Assembly: GCA_029260455.1 (NCBI GenBank)
Contig: JAJDDF010000006.1
Span: forward strand, 1 to 64,000
Origin: Phycisphaerales bacterium
Lineage (GTDB): Bacteria > Planctomycetota > Phycisphaerae > Phycisphaerales > UBA1924
Length of the DNA: 64,000 bases
Direction: 5' to 3'
Position numbers and translations under genes: made by a program
Notes under the pieces: generated by a model
Seen by the model: the letters and a program-made list of their open reading frames with translations, nothing else
Told to the model about the DNA's origin: nothing
Database searches by the model: none
In this document: piece by piece, positions 44,354 through 56,481 of the stretch
Position numbering within the stretch: the stretch's first letter is position 1
Layout: every line of letters starts with the position of its first letter

Positions 44354-45442
44354 TTATCGCCAGGCGAGATTGCGCGCGCCGAAATCGAGCCCCATGGCCT
44401 GTTTGGCAAGATGAAGCGTTTCTTCGGCGACGAGATTGGCCTTGGCGGTGCCGGTGCGGATGACTTCGATGACGCGCTCATCACCATCTTTACCTTCGAG
44501 AGCTGCGCGGCGCTGCCGCATGGGCTCGAGGAGTTCGTTGACTGCTTCGATGACGGCGGCCTTGACGTGTCCATCACCGAGGTTGTCGCCACGTCGATAC
44601 CTGTCTTTCAGTTCATCAACGGCGGCGGCGTCTTTGATGAATGCGTCGGCGTATCCGAAGACGGGATTGATTTCGACGTTCCCGGGATCGTCCGGGTTGC
44701 GACTTTGGCCGGGGTACATGGCACCGATTTTTTTCTTGACCTGCTTTGCCGTATCACTGAGAAAGATAGCATTATTGAGGCTTTTTGACATTTTGTTGTC
44801 GCCATCGGTGCCGACCAGTCTGCCGATGCGCCCGACAAGGGCTTTGGGCACGGGGAACAAACCTCCTGCGCTGGCATAGTCATCATCTTCTGTCTTTGGA
44901 TTGACGTTGCAATAAAACTGATCGAAGCGGCGGGCGGCTTCGCGGCACATTTCGATGTGCGCCACTTGATCTACGCCCACGGGCACGAGTTCCGGGCGAA
45001 ACGCGAGGATGTCGGCGCATTGGCCGACGGCGTACATGGGAAAACCAAAGCTGTAGGTATCACCAAGGTCTTTGGCTTCGATTTCGGTTTTGAGCGTCGG
45101 GTTTCGCATCACGCGGTTGAAGGGCAGGAGCATCGCGAAGTACCAAGTGAGTTCTGCGATCGCGGGCACTTCGGTTTGCAATACGATCGTTGAACGGTCA
45201 GGGTCGATGCCGACGGCAAGCCAGTCTTTGACAATTTCGATGGTGTCTGTGCGAATATCCTGCGGTGCGTCTGCGCGGGTGGTGAAGGCGTGCATATTTG
45301 CGAGCAGGAAATAGCAGTCGTATTTGTCTTGCAGTTCAATGCGGTTTTCGAGGCTGCCAACGTAATGACCGAGGTGGAGCCGACCCGTGGGCGTGTCACC
45401 GGTGAGGATGCGGGGACGATGTGATGTTGGAGAGTCACTCAT
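44354..45442 (-). CDS. trpS: tryptophanyl-tRNA synthetase
   Basis: A 362-residue class I synthetase. The HIGH-type signature is TPTGRLHLGHYVG, and the KMSKS loop is GDGDN-KMSKSLNN. VMRNPTLKTEI, SFGFPMYAVGQCADIL and VPVGVDQVAHIEMCRE match the Trp-binding region. ATG 45442 was chosen at the conserved N-terminus; upstream in-frame codons lack domain features. The start overlaps the stop of the CPBP gene by 4 bases, so trpS is translated as its downstream partner. Converges with the Gfo/Idh-like gene with 8 bases between. Confidence 0.93.
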   Translation of the reverse strand: MSDSPTSHRPRILTGDTPTGRLHLGHYVGSLENRIELQDKYDCYFLLANMHAFTTRADAPQDIRTDTIEIVKDWLAVGIDPDRSTIVLQTEVPAIAELTWYFAMLLPFNRVMRNPTLKTEIEAKDLGDTYSFGFPMYAVGQCADILAFRPELVPVGVDQVAHIEMCREAARRFDQFYCNVNPKTEDDDYASAGGLFPVPKALVGRIGRLVGTDGDNKMSKSLNNAIFLSDTAKQVKKKIGAMYPGQSRNPDDPGNVEINPVFGYADAFIKDAAAVDELKDRYRRGDNLGDGHVKAAVIEAVNELLEPMRQRRAALEGKDGDERVIEVIRTGTAKANLVAEETLHLAKQAMGLDFGARNLAWR

Positions 45443-46533
45443 GGGGTGGGCAGTGTAGCGAACGCCTCGGTTGTTGATTGCGCGGCACTCGACTGCACAA
45501 GTGACATGACAAGTTGTACTGCGTTGAAGAGCGAATGGATGACGATTGGCACAGCGAGTCGCCCCGAACGTTCGTAGGCGACGCCGAGGATGATCGCAAG
45601 TGTGATCAGCGTTGGCAGTGCGTACCACTCGACGGCACCGATGTGTATGGAGGCGAAGAGGATGCTGGAGAGGATGATGGCCCACCAGCGGCTGCGCTGG
45701 CCAGTGCCACCAGCAATGCGCACCGAAGTTTGAATGAAGCCTCGGTAGATCACTTCTTCAAAGAAAGGGGCACCGACGACCACGAGCGCCATGACGGCAA
45801 TGCCCCACCCGCCGATGCCTTCATTGAGCATTCGCAGGGTGGTGTGCGCCGCGGCATCCGGCGGCGTGCCCTGCACCCATGTTGCGATGATGGTCATCAG
45901 GGTGCTGACGAGGAAGAGGATGGGCAGCGCCAGGAGAAGCCAGCCTGCGCCGAGCAAGATATCTCGACATTGAGCGTGCAGTCCGATGATGCGCATTAGG
46001 TTGGGAAAGCGCCATAACAGAAGACCAAGCACGACCGCGCCCGTGACATACATGCCAAGCAAGCCAAGGGCGGTTGTGTGCAGCGATGATTCGAGTGTGC
46101 CATCGGGAAGCGGAGTGACGAAAGTTTGAGCTGAGAGACCGCCGCCGACTTGCATTGCCAACCAGAGTCCAAGGCCACATAGAAGAAGCAGGTGCGCTGT
46201 TGGGCGACTGTCGTGCAATGCTGAGGTTCCCCGCAGCCGATCGCGCGACAAGCGCCACAGCTTGCGCGTGTACACCACCCCGATTGCGATGCCGGTGAGG
46301 GCGAAAAGGAGCAGCAATTGCAGCCCAAAGTGTCCTGTTAGGGGTTCATTGGCGGCTTGATCGGCTTGGGGCAAAGCGGTTTGGGGTTCGCCGAGCTGGA
46401 ATGCGCTCGGAGCGCTTGCGAGAACAGATATTTCTGCACTGGGTGGGTCGATCGCTGCCATTGCGTCGATAGCAGGCTGGGCGAGTATTGTGCTGCTCGT
46501 CAGTCCGACCGCCGATGCTCCCAGGATCACCAT
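45439..46533 (-). CDS. CPBP-family intramembrane metalloprotease (Abi/CAAX-like)
   Basis: A 364-residue membrane protein. The N-terminus resembles a signal peptide (MVILGASAVGLTSSTILAQ), followed by a Pro/Ala-rich exported stretch of about 50 residues and then about seven helices. Catalytic motifs of the CPBP/Rce1-like glutamic-type family are present: FFEEVIYRGFIQ (EExxxR), FASIHIG (FxxxH) and HSLFNAV. Substrates are unknown. ATG 46533 was chosen because upstream in-frame sequence lies inside trpC; its start codon overlaps the trpC start on the opposite strand (CATG). It is cotranslated with trpS. Confidence 0.8.
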   Translation of the reverse strand: MVILGASAVGLTSSTILAQPAIDAMAAIDPPSAEISVLASAPSAFQLGEPQTALPQADQAANEPLTGHFGLQLLLLFALTGIAIGVVYTRKLWRLSRDRLRGTSALHDSRPTAHLLLLCGLGLWLAMQVGGGLSAQTFVTPLPDGTLESSLHTTALGLLGMYVTGAVVLGLLLWRFPNLMRIIGLHAQCRDILLGAGWLLLALPILFLVSTLMTIIATWVQGTPPDAAAHTTLRMLNEGIGGWGIAVMALVVVGAPFFEEVIYRGFIQTSVRIAGGTGQRSRWWAIILSSILFASIHIGAVEWYALPTLITLAIILGVAYERSGRLAVPIVIHSLFNAVQLVMSLVQSSAAQSTTEAFATLPTP

Positions 46534-47389
46534 GAGCCACGACGTTCCGAGTTTTCTCCGCCGAATCGTTGATGTGAAGCAGGAGGAAGTGCGCAAAGCC
46601 AAGGCAGCACGGCCGATGGATGCGTTGAAGGAATTGATCAGTGAACTTGGGCCGCCACGGAATTTTTTTGGTGCTCTGACGCGGATTGCGACAGGGGCGA
46701 ACGCACGGACGGATACGGCGGTAATCGCTGAGATCAAGCGCAAGAGCCCGTCTGCGGGGTGGATTCGCCCGGAATACGCCAACGAGGATTTTGATCCGGT
46801 CGCCATTGCCCGACAATATCAGGGTGCGGGGGCCCGCGCGATCAGTTGCCTGACTGATGAGCAGTTCTTTGCTGGAAAGCTTGAATACATTCATGCGATT
46901 CGGGATGCGGTGCCGTTGCCGGTGCTTCGCAAGGATTTCATCATCGATCCCTATCAGGTGTGGGAAAGCCGGGCTTTTGGGGCTGATGCGATTCTGTTGA
47001 TCGCCGAGTGCTTACGCGAAAGTGAGATCGTGGACCTGATGATCCTGGCGCATGAGTTGCAACTGACGGTGCTGCTAGAGGTGCACTCGATGGACAATCT
47101 TCTGCGCGTGCGGCCGCACATCGGGTTTCCGAAAGCGAGTTACACACTGCTTGGGATCAACAATCGCGATTTGAACGCGATGACAACGGACCTGAACAAC
47201 ACGCTTCGCCTTGTTGATCTGGTGGATGAGCCGCGCGTGCTAGTGTCAGAATCGGGGATCACGACGCCAGATGATTTGCGCCGGTTGCGGGCTGTTGGTG
47301 TGCGCATTGCGCTGGTGGGTGAACACCTGATGCGCCATGATGCGCCGGGTGATGCGCTCTTGGCGATGCTCAATGGCACGGGGCATTGA
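46532..47389 (+). CDS. trpC: indole-3-glycerol phosphate synthase
   Basis: A 285-residue TIM barrel for tryptophan synthesis. Family motifs: FLRRIVDVKQEEV, VIAEIKRKSPSAGWIRPEY (catalytic Lys), AISCLTDEQFFAGKLEYIHAIR, VLRKDFIIDPYQVWESRAFGADAILLIAE, LLEVH, LLGINNRDL and LVSESGITTPDD. The N-terminal start at 46532 is the family-conserved one. No other trp gene is contiguous, but trpS lies across the CPBP gene. The start codon shares two bases with the divergent CPBP start, so the two promoters must lie inside each other's coding region. Confidence 0.93.
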   Translation: MSHDVPSFLRRIVDVKQEEVRKAKAARPMDALKELISELGPPRNFFGALTRIATGANARTDTAVIAEIKRKSPSAGWIRPEYANEDFDPVAIARQYQGAGARAISCLTDEQFFAGKLEYIHAIRDAVPLPVLRKDFIIDPYQVWESRAFGADAILLIAECLRESEIVDLMILAHELQLTVLLEVHSMDNLLRVRPHIGFPKASYTLLGINNRDLNAMTTDLNNTLRLVDLVDEPRVLVSESGITTPDDLRRLRAVGVRIALVGEHLMRHDAPGDALLAMLNGTGH

Positions 47390-47390
47390 C

Positions 47391-47863
47391 TTACGCCTGC
47401 GCGTGTCCTTCGATGTATTTTTTGACAATCTGTTCATAGGCCTTTGAAGAGAGGCCCACGCGCTTTGCCTCATCGAGCGCCGCATCGATCTTCATGCCTT
47501 CATCGAGCACGCGATAGGCCCACCACACTGCACCGACCCGATTGGCACCGGCGCAGTGCAACAAGATTGGCCTTGGGGTAGTGCGCAATAGTTCGCGATG
47601 CTCATCGATAACCTGTTCGGTGAGTTCTTCTTCGCCGCTCCATGCGGGGTTTTCGTAGGCCATGCCAAGTGCAGCAACAGATGCCGCTTCATCACTATCA
47701 GGGCATTCAGATGCGTGGCGTTGATTGATGACTGTTTTTACACCAGATTCTTTGGCAAGGACAAGGTCTGCGTCACTTGGCTGACTGGCCAGAAGGACAT
47801 CACCGCACACATGAACGCGATCGGTGGTGCCAAGTGAACATGATTCGAGTGTCTTTTTCTTTG

Positions 47864-47867
<4 letters not shown>
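47391..47867 (-). CDS. DUF442/cysteine-phosphatase-like protein
   Basis: A 158-residue protein. The Cx5R-type loop is HCAGANRVGA, with QPSDADLVLAKESGVKTVINQR as the conserved N-terminal strand-helix and AWSGEEELTEQVIDEHRELL between. This is the DUF442/beta-lactamase-hydrolase-like phosphatase pattern. The gene begins inside the stop of ppdK (ATGA overlap), so its product is made in proportion to PPDK. It converges with trpC with one base between stops. Substrate unknown; a link to a phosphoenzyme regulation step is only inference. Confidence 0.72.
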
Positions 47868-50647
<2,780 letters not shown>

Positions 50648-50787
50648 GCGTCACTCCCTTGAAATAGCGAGGTTGCCCTGATGGTGATGTCGACCCGCGC
50701 TTTGCGAACCGAACCTCTCAGTCTAAGCACTTTCCGAGCGCCGGGCACCGCGACGCTTGCCCCGGAAGCCCAATAAGATGGCAATTC

Positions 50788-52152
50788 ATGACAGCATCGT
50801 CCGTACAATTCGACCCCGAGTCCGCCTTGAGCGCCTCGGGCGGTCGTGATGCCCTTGCGAATCACTTGCGCCGGTGGCCTTGCGATATCCCGGTGGCGTG
50901 TGCAACGCTTGGTGTCACGGGGCGATGGGCGGTGGTGGGCAGGCCCACGAGGGTGATTCCCCATACCTTTGCTGATCCGGCGGCCCCTCTTGAGGCTCTG
51001 GATGCGGCCCTTGACTGCCATTTCCAATGCGATCGACGTGCGGCCTCTGCTGACCCCCCGGGCCCCGGGTGGGTTGTGATGTTGAGCTATGAGCTGGGCA
51101 CTGCTGCTGAGCCGCGGGGCCTGCCAACACATCACCTGTGGAGTTGCCCTGCGTGGACCATCTTGCGAATCGAAGATGGGGTGGCGATTGATCGAACCGC
51201 TGGCACGGTCGAACCCTTTGGTGCCCCCTGCGCCCTCGCAGTGGATGCGGGGCGTTATGAGGTTGGTCCATTTGAGCCAAGCACGTCACGCGAGACGTAC
51301 GAGCGCGCAGTGGCGAGGGCCCGGGCCTATACCCATGCGGGAGATATTTTTCAGGCGAATCTGGCGCATCGCCTGATTGCCCGGTTCACTGGCGCGCCAC
51401 GAGCGATGGCGGCGCAGTTATTTGAATCACTTGAGCCATCATTTCCCGGGTATATCGAATTGACCGGTGCGCACGGAGTACACAGTGCAGTGATCTCGGT
51501 GAGCCCGGAGTTGTTTCTGGATGTGGCGCAGGGGGTGAACAGTAATGAGCGCCGAATCGTGACGCGCCCGATCAAGGGAACACGTCCGGGGTCGCACACT
51601 GAGGATTTGCTTGAATCACACAAAGACGCTGCGGAACTTGCGATGATCGTCGATCTCATGCGCAATGATCTCGGTCGCGTTGCGCACCCGGGTTCTGTGA
51701 ATCTCGAAGAGCAACGCGCTTTCGAGGTGCATCATGGCGGGCGCATCACTCACACATCATCGACTATCAGCGCGACGCTGCGCAAGAAGACAACGCTTGG
51801 CGATGTGCTGCGCGCGACGATGCCGCCGGGATCGGTCACGGGCGCTCCGAAGGTGCGTGCGCTGCAGATCATCGAAGAGCTTGAACGCCCGATGTTCGGG
51901 ATGCGCCGGGGTGCCTATTGCGGGGCGATTGGGTATCTGTGTGATGACGGCAGATTGGCACTGAACGTTGGGATCAGAACGTTGACGCTTCACGCGGAGA
52001 CTGGATCGACTGCGACACACGCGACGGGGCGACTTGATATGCCGGTTGGTGCGGGGATTGTTGCGGATTCTGAGCCCAATGCGGAATGGGAAGAAACCCT
52101 AACGAAAGCGAGGCCCATCGTTACAGCACTGGGGTCTTCTCTCATCGTGTAG
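50788..52152 (+). CDS. pabB: aminodeoxychorismate synthase component I (chorismate-binding)
   Basis: A 454-residue chorismate-binding enzyme. GDIFQANLAHRLIARFTG, SPELFLDV, PIKGTRPGSHTEDLLESHKDAAELAMIVDLMRNDLGRV and MPPGSVTGAPKVRALQIIEELE are the family signatures. The Lys in PIKGT is the PabB mark, where anthranilate synthase TrpE has Ala, so the product is aminodeoxychorismate for folate. The fold is complete. No pabA or pabC is adjacent. Its stop abuts the convergent lpxA stop directly. Confidence 0.85.
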   Translation: MTASSVQFDPESALSASGGRDALANHLRRWPCDIPVACATLGVTGRWAVVGRPTRVIPHTFADPAAPLEALDAALDCHFQCDRRAASADPPGPGWVVMLSYELGTAAEPRGLPTHHLWSCPAWTILRIEDGVAIDRTAGTVEPFGAPCALAVDAGRYEVGPFEPSTSRETYERAVARARAYTHAGDIFQANLAHRLIARFTGAPRAMAAQLFESLEPSFPGYIELTGAHGVHSAVISVSPELFLDVAQGVNSNERRIVTRPIKGTRPGSHTEDLLESHKDAAELAMIVDLMRNDLGRVAHPGSVNLEEQRAFEVHHGGRITHTSSTISATLRKKTTLGDVLRATMPPGSVTGAPKVRALQIIEELERPMFGMRRGAYCGAIGYLCDDGRLALNVGIRTLTLHAETGSTATHATGRLDMPVGAGIVADSEPNAEWEETLTKARPIVTALGSSLIV

Positions 52153-53007
52153 TCATGATGTGTTGCGATTGCCGGTCAGGCTGCCACAGACGCCACGTTT
52201 TTTCCTCGGGTCTTGTTCATTGAGCGCGTCATAGAAGAAATCGACGAAGCGCCGAGCGGCGGGCTGGAATGACATGGCACGAAGTGATTCAATCGTGTCG
52301 GCCATAGAGCGCCCGCCACGTGTGCGGTAAATCGCGCGGTAGACCTCTTTGATCTCGCGGCGGTCCTGATCGTTCAAGGCGCTGTTGCGCCGAAGGCCAA
52401 CTGAGTTGAGCCCGACGACTCCATTGACGTTGCGCACGATGACATAGGGCGGGACATGTTGAGAGGCGGCGGCACTTGCCTGAAACATGGTGCCATCGCT
52501 TATGCGGACAAATTGATGAATGCCGACCCAACTGGAGAGGATGTTGCCATTGCCGATCGTTGCGTGACCCGCAAGGCATGTTGCGTTGCCGATGGTGTTG
52601 TTGTCGCCAACCTGAGCGTTGTGCCCCGCGTGAGAGTGGCACATAAAATAGTTGTTTGAGCCGACAGTCGTTGGTGGCCCTGGGTGTGTGCTGCGATGCA
52701 GCGTGACACTTTCGCGAAAAATGTTGTGATCACCAATGACAAGTTCGCCCACGTGTTCTGGTGAAAAATCGCGATCCTGGGGATCGTCACCAAGAACGGC
52801 GTAGGGATGCACATCGTTGTGTTCGCCAAGCGTGGTGTGCTGCACAATGATGGCGCGCATGCGAATGCGCGAGCCGGTGCCAATGTGGCAGTGCGGTCCG
52901 ACGATTGCTTCTTGATCAATAATTGCACCGGGCGCGATGACTGCGGTGGGAGCGATTGATGCACTCGGATGCACCGAAGCGTCTACATATTCTTGAGTCG
53001 TCGTCAC
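52153..53007 (-). CDS. lpxA: UDP-N-acetylglucosamine acyltransferase (LpxA-like)
   Basis: A 284-residue left-handed beta-helix protein with hexapeptide repeats from residue 10 on (SVHPSASIAPTAVIAPGAIIDQEAIVGPHCHIG...), the LpxA-type loop LGDDPQDRDFS and the catalytic His region CHSHAGHNAQVGDNNTIGNAT. The C-terminal helical domain (DQDRREIKEVYRAIYRTRGG) is typical. It transfers an acyl chain to UDP-GlcNAc, the first step of lipid A. GTG start with AGAGGGA site. The final 15 residues are an unrelated polar tail. The presence of lpxA supports a true LPS layer. Confidence 0.87.
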   Translation of the reverse strand: MTTTQEYVDASVHPSASIAPTAVIAPGAIIDQEAIVGPHCHIGTGSRIRMRAIIVQHTTLGEHNDVHPYAVLGDDPQDRDFSPEHVGELVIGDHNIFRESVTLHRSTHPGPPTTVGSNNYFMCHSHAGHNAQVGDNNTIGNATCLAGHATIGNGNILSSWVGIHQFVRISDGTMFQASAAASQHVPPYVIVRNVNGVVGLNSVGLRRNSALNDQDRREIKEVYRAIYRTRGGRSMADTIESLRAMSFQPAARRFVDFFYDALNEQDPRKKRGVCGSLTGNRNTS

Positions 53008-53084
53008 AAAAATCCCTCTTGAATCGGTGAGCGGTACACGCCGCGAAGACCGGAAGAGTGATTATACCGACACTCGGGAGCCTC

Positions 53085-54449
53085 TTACGAGGAGGCGCTG
53101 ACGTCTGACTTTACAGGTCGCGGAGCGGGTGCTTTGCTCTGACGATTTGACTCACCGGTGTCTTCACGGAAGAGGCGATCAAGGGGCGCAGTGCGCGCGG
53201 GCACCAGCACGAGGGCGGTGAGATCGTCGATGGGATGCATCGAGCCACTCTGCGAGTTGAGCTTGCACGCAAGTTCATCCATCGCCGAGCGCAGATTGTC
53301 CTGCCGCCAGGTATCTGCGGTTCTGCGGAAGTAGTGCATGTAGCGATTGCTTGGCACGCGGCGTGTGTATTCATCAGACGATTCACCGGGGAAGGCGGTC
53401 TCAAAGCCATCGGAATAGAGAATGAGCATCTCATCGTCTGCCAGAGTGAACTCTGCCTCGTCGAACGTTGCTTCTGGAAACACACCGAGCAGTCCACCAG
53501 ATGTTTCGATGCCGCGCGTCTTATCAGGACTAACAATGATCGGCGCTGGGTGCCCTGCGCCCGCGATGGTGACAGTGCGATCGCGCGTGTCGATGATGCC
53601 ATAGGCTGCGGTTGCAAAGCGCGGCACATCACCGTGGCGATGAATCATTTCATTGTTGAGGTTTTCAAGGACCTCGCCGGGCGGAAGAATTGTTTTGCTC
53701 ACTGCATCATGGGCAGTGGTGGTCAGGCTTCTCAAGAGCACCATAGTCATGAGCGCTGCGGGGACACCATGTCCGACGGCATCGGCGATGAAAAACCCAA
53801 GATGGTGTTCGTCGAGTTTTTGCACGTCGTAGATATCACCTGAGACATACCCCGCGGGGCGGAAATAAATCTGCACATCGACGGTCTCAGCTTGTGGAAG
53901 GGTGCGCGGGAGGAACTCGCGCTGTACGGAGGCGGCGAGTTGCAATTCTTCATGAATCTTGTCGATCTCGCCGCGCAAGCCGCCCTGAAACCTGCGCGCG
54001 ACACGGAGCTCACTTCGGAGGCTTTCGATCATTTGCTGGCGTTCTGCGAGGGCGTGGAGTGTTGCGGCGATGGACTGCGGGGTGGCATCACTTGGAACGA
54101 CGAGAACGCCGCGCCCGCCCAGACGCTGGCGCGCGGGTGTCAGATCATCAAAGACGAGGACAAGGGGAATCGCCTGTTCCCAGAGATGATCTATGAGCTT
54201 GAAGACCATGGCCTGATCGTCATCGGCGCCGATATAGGCGACAACTGCAGACCCGAGCGATTCACCGATAGCAGAAAGCGCCCATGGCATGGTGCGAATG
54301 TTGGCGAGCGGTTCACACCCCCACTGCGGCCACGCAGATTCGATCGGATCCCAATAGCGCTGCGCGTCTTGCGGGTCAGGCTCTGAGCGCTTTCCCGGCA
54401 CAAGCAGGGTGAAGGAACGTCGAGTGCGTTGGAGTGGTGTATCAGACAC
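53085..54449 (-). CDS. SpoIIE/PP2C-type phosphatase with N-terminal receiver-like domain
   Basis: A 454-residue regulator. Residues about 12-140 form an alpha/beta domain like a pseudo-receiver (VVAYIGADDDQAMVFKLIDHLWEQAIPLVLVFDDL) lacking a clear phospho-Asp set. A coiled coil (about 130-185) with ASVQREFLP, the usual RsbU-type lead-in, follows. The PPM/SpoIIE domain has VSGDIYDVQKLDEHHLGFFIADAVGHGVPAALMT and ADDEMLILYSDGFETAF. The end is basic and low complexity. Such enzymes act on anti-anti-sigma proteins. I chose GTG 54449; ATG 54548 overlaps the DUF192 gene by 26 bases and adds residues without domain pattern. Confidence 0.75.
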   Translation of the reverse strand: MSDTPLQRTRRSFTLLVPGKRSEPDPQDAQRYWDPIESAWPQWGCEPLANIRTMPWALSAIGESLGSAVVAYIGADDDQAMVFKLIDHLWEQAIPLVLVFDDLTPARQRLGGRGVLVVPSDATPQSIAATLHALAERQQMIESLRSELRVARRFQGGLRGEIDKIHEELQLAASVQREFLPRTLPQAETVDVQIYFRPAGYVSGDIYDVQKLDEHHLGFFIADAVGHGVPAALMTMVLLRSLTTTAHDAVSKTILPPGEVLENLNNEMIHRHGDVPRFATAAYGIIDTRDRTVTIAGAGHPAPIIVSPDKTRGIETSGGLLGVFPEATFDEAEFTLADDEMLILYSDGFETAFPGESSDEYTRRVPSNRYMHYFRRTADTWRQDNLRSAMDELACKLNSQSGSMHPIDDLTALVLVPARTAPLDRLFREDTGESNRQSKAPAPRPVKSDVSASS

Positions 54450-54522
54450 GGGGCGCTCACAGGTCCGGGGTGAGGTCCGAGAATGGTGCGACGAGGCACT
54501 ACGGACTTCGATGAGCTTCGAC

Positions 54523-55077
54523 CTACCGGGCGCGGGCCTTGAGCCCATCGAGGTCAAGCTCGAACTGATCGCCCGGTTTGACCCCCAAACGCTTCCATGT
54601 GCCCGGGGCAACTTCGATGACATACCGGACGGGGAAGTCGCTGTTATAGCGCGGCAAGCGGTTTTCGTAGTCACCTTGCGGTTCATCCGGTCCCTGAGGA
54701 TCTTCGATAGGCATTTCATACATCCGGACGATGCGGCCCGAATCATCGAGGTAGGCGATATCGATCGGCGTGAGGCAGTCGCGCATGACGAATTGCAGCG
54801 GGATTCTGTTGGCAAAGACAAAGACCATGCCGCCTGTGGGTTCGATGGTTTGGCGTCCGCCGAGGCCACGGATGCGTGTCGATTCATTCAGCGCTGGCTC
54901 TAGGAAGAAGTGTTCACCGGCGACGGTGACTTGCTCACGACCTTCGGGCACGGTGACGGTCTTGCACCCGCGAATGGTAATGAACGATGCGGTGAGCGAG
55001 GCGATGAAGCTGATCACGATTGCGCGTACGAATAGCGATCGGTTGCGCCGGGCACGACGTCTATGGGGCACAATCAC
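54523..55077 (-). CDS. DUF192 family protein, membrane-anchored or exported
   Basis: A 184-residue protein. GTG 55077 overlaps the gluQ stop by 4 bases (GTGA) and is the only sensible start. An N-terminal hydrophobic segment (LFVRAIVISFIASLTASFITIRGC) would export or anchor it. The DUF192 domain covers about residues 40-175: VTVAGEHFFLEPALNESTRIRGLGGR, FVMRDCLTPIDIAYLDDSGRIVRMYEMP, and a final beta strand with GVKPGDQFELDL. Family role is unknown. It is the middle gene between gluQ and the SpoIIE gene on the same strand. Confidence 0.78.
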   Translation of the reverse strand: MIVPHRRRARRNRSLFVRAIVISFIASLTASFITIRGCKTVTVPEGREQVTVAGEHFFLEPALNESTRIRGLGGRQTIEPTGGMVFVFANRIPLQFVMRDCLTPIDIAYLDDSGRIVRMYEMPIEDPQGPDEPQGDYENRLPRYNSDFPVRYVIEVAPGTWKRLGVKPGDQFELDLDGLKARAR

Positions 55078-56036
55078 TGGGCCAACCACGCATGATCCTC
55101 CGGGCGCATGACGATGCGCGAATGCGACATGGTACGCAAGTTGAAACGCTCGCGGAATTCGAGCGCGGTCATGGGCGCCAGGGTATCTGTGATGCTGCAC
55201 CAGAAGGCCATGAGACCAATGATGCGCTCAGGTGCGACACCCTGATCCCGGAAATGGGCGATGCGCGTGTCGCCATGGCGTTTGGCGAGGCGTCTGCCAT
55301 CGGGCCCGATCACAAGCGGGAGGTGTCCCCAGTGCGCGGGCGGTGGCAGGTCAAGGGCCTTGTAAAGCTGAATTTGGCGGGCGGCGGAATCGAGCAGGTC
55401 GTCGCCGCGGATGACATCGGTGATGCCCTGCTGCGCGTCATCGACAACGACGGCGAGTTGGTATGAGGGCGCAGCGCGCTTGGTCCAGATGACGAAATCG
55501 CCCACGGTGCGTGCCGGGTTGATCTCTTGCGGGCCAGCGAAGTCGTCGGTGAATGAGATGGATTGATCGGGCATGACGAAGCGCCAGTTGGTGGCGGAGT
55601 CTTGAAAAGAGCGCGGCTCAAGGGGCGGGCGCAGGTGCGCGGGAAAAAGTGACTCGTGCATGTCGCGCGCGTCGGAAGCGTGGGGCGCAGTTGCAGCGGC
55701 GGCGATCTCGGCGCGCGAGAGTTCGCAGGGATAAGCCCTGGCGCACGCGGCGAGGTGTTCCATGGCGCGCGTGTAGGGAGAGAGGTCGTCGGATTGGCGC
55801 GTGATATCACTATCCCAGTCAAGGCCGACCCAACTGAGGATGTCGAGGGCGTCGCGTTCGGCTTCGGGTTTGATGCGCGGGCCATCGAGATCTTCGATGC
55901 GCATGATGATGCGCCAATCGTTGTGGCGCGCCATTGCCCAGGTGATGAGAAAAGTGCGCAGATTGCCCAGATGCAGGGCTCCGGTGGGCGAGGGGGCAAG
56001 GCGGGTGACTCTTTGAGGGTAATTCGTGGCGTTCAT
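55074..56036 (-). CDS. gluQ: glutamyl-Q tRNA(Asp) synthetase
   Basis: A 320-residue truncated glutamyl-tRNA synthetase lacking the anticodon-binding domain. The HIGH-type motif is RLAPSPTGALHLGNLRTF, the KMSKS-like loop is RRLAKRHGDT, and MRIEDLDGPRIK matches GluRS. The zinc site of GluQ-RS is largely lost: only CARAYPC remains at the expected place. The family attaches glutamate to queuosine at position 34 of tRNA-Asp. Full-length GluRS is not in this window, so a paralogous role cannot be excluded. It is the first gene of the gluQ-DUF192-SpoIIE set. Confidence 0.85.
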   Translation of the reverse strand: MNATNYPQRVTRLAPSPTGALHLGNLRTFLITWAMARHNDWRIIMRIEDLDGPRIKPEAERDALDILSWVGLDWDSDITRQSDDLSPYTRAMEHLAACARAYPCELSRAEIAAAATAPHASDARDMHESLFPAHLRPPLEPRSFQDSATNWRFVMPDQSISFTDDFAGPQEINPARTVGDFVIWTKRAAPSYQLAVVVDDAQQGITDVIRGDDLLDSAARQIQLYKALDLPPPAHWGHLPLVIGPDGRRLAKRHGDTRIAHFRDQGVAPERIIGLMAFWCSITDTLAPMTALEFRERFNLRTMSHSRIVMRPEDHAWLAQ

Positions 56037-56196
56037 GGGAAAGTTGGGGTGGATTCCTGTTCACCAATGGGCGATTGAGCACGATACAGGGGTTGACCCG
56101 GCGCGGGAAGACCCGAAGATAGTGGTGTGCGCACGTGGCTGCATCGGGCAGGTCGCGAGCAGCACAGCGCCGGGGGGCGCACCGGGAGAAAGCACT

Positions 56197-56481
56197 GTGA
56201 CGATTACCAAGCTGACCGAACAACAGATTGCGATGCATCTTGAGCATCTGGCGGAGTGGTCGGAGATGAATGGCGCGATCCAGCGCACCTATCTCTTCAA
56301 TGACTTTCTTGAATCAATGGCGTTCGTGAACCGCGTTGCAGATCATGCAGAAATGGTGCAGCATCACCCGGACATTCTGATCCGGTGGAACAAGGTGACG
56401 TTGACTCTGTCCACGCACGATGCGGGGGGGATCACGGACAAGGACTTCGATTTCGCGAAGTTTGCTGACGAGGCAGAGTGA
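56197..56481 (+). CDS. phhB: 4a-hydroxytetrahydrobiopterin dehydratase (pterin-4a-carbinolamine dehydratase)
   Basis: A 94-residue protein, the normal length for this family. GTG 56197 was chosen because it has a GGGAG site 9 bases upstream and gives a standard N-terminus (TITKLTEQQIAMHLEHLAEW). Conserved residues are visible in FNDFLESMAFVNRVADHAEMVQHHPDILIRWNKVTLTLSTHDAGGITDKD, with the catalytic His set. It regenerates the pterin cofactor after hydroxylation or acts in molybdopterin-type chemistry in bacteria. It is overlapped by 4 bases with the RraB-like gene. Confidence 0.88.
   Translation: MTITKLTEQQIAMHLEHLAEWSEMNGAIQRTYLFNDFLESMAFVNRVADHAEMVQHHPDILIRWNKVTLTLSTHDAGGITDKDFDFAKFADEAE

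Noticed and set aside
54523-54887. N-terminal extension of the SpoIIE gene across the DUF192 gene
   Set aside because: The extension overlaps a recognisable domain on the same strand in another frame and shows no pattern of its own.
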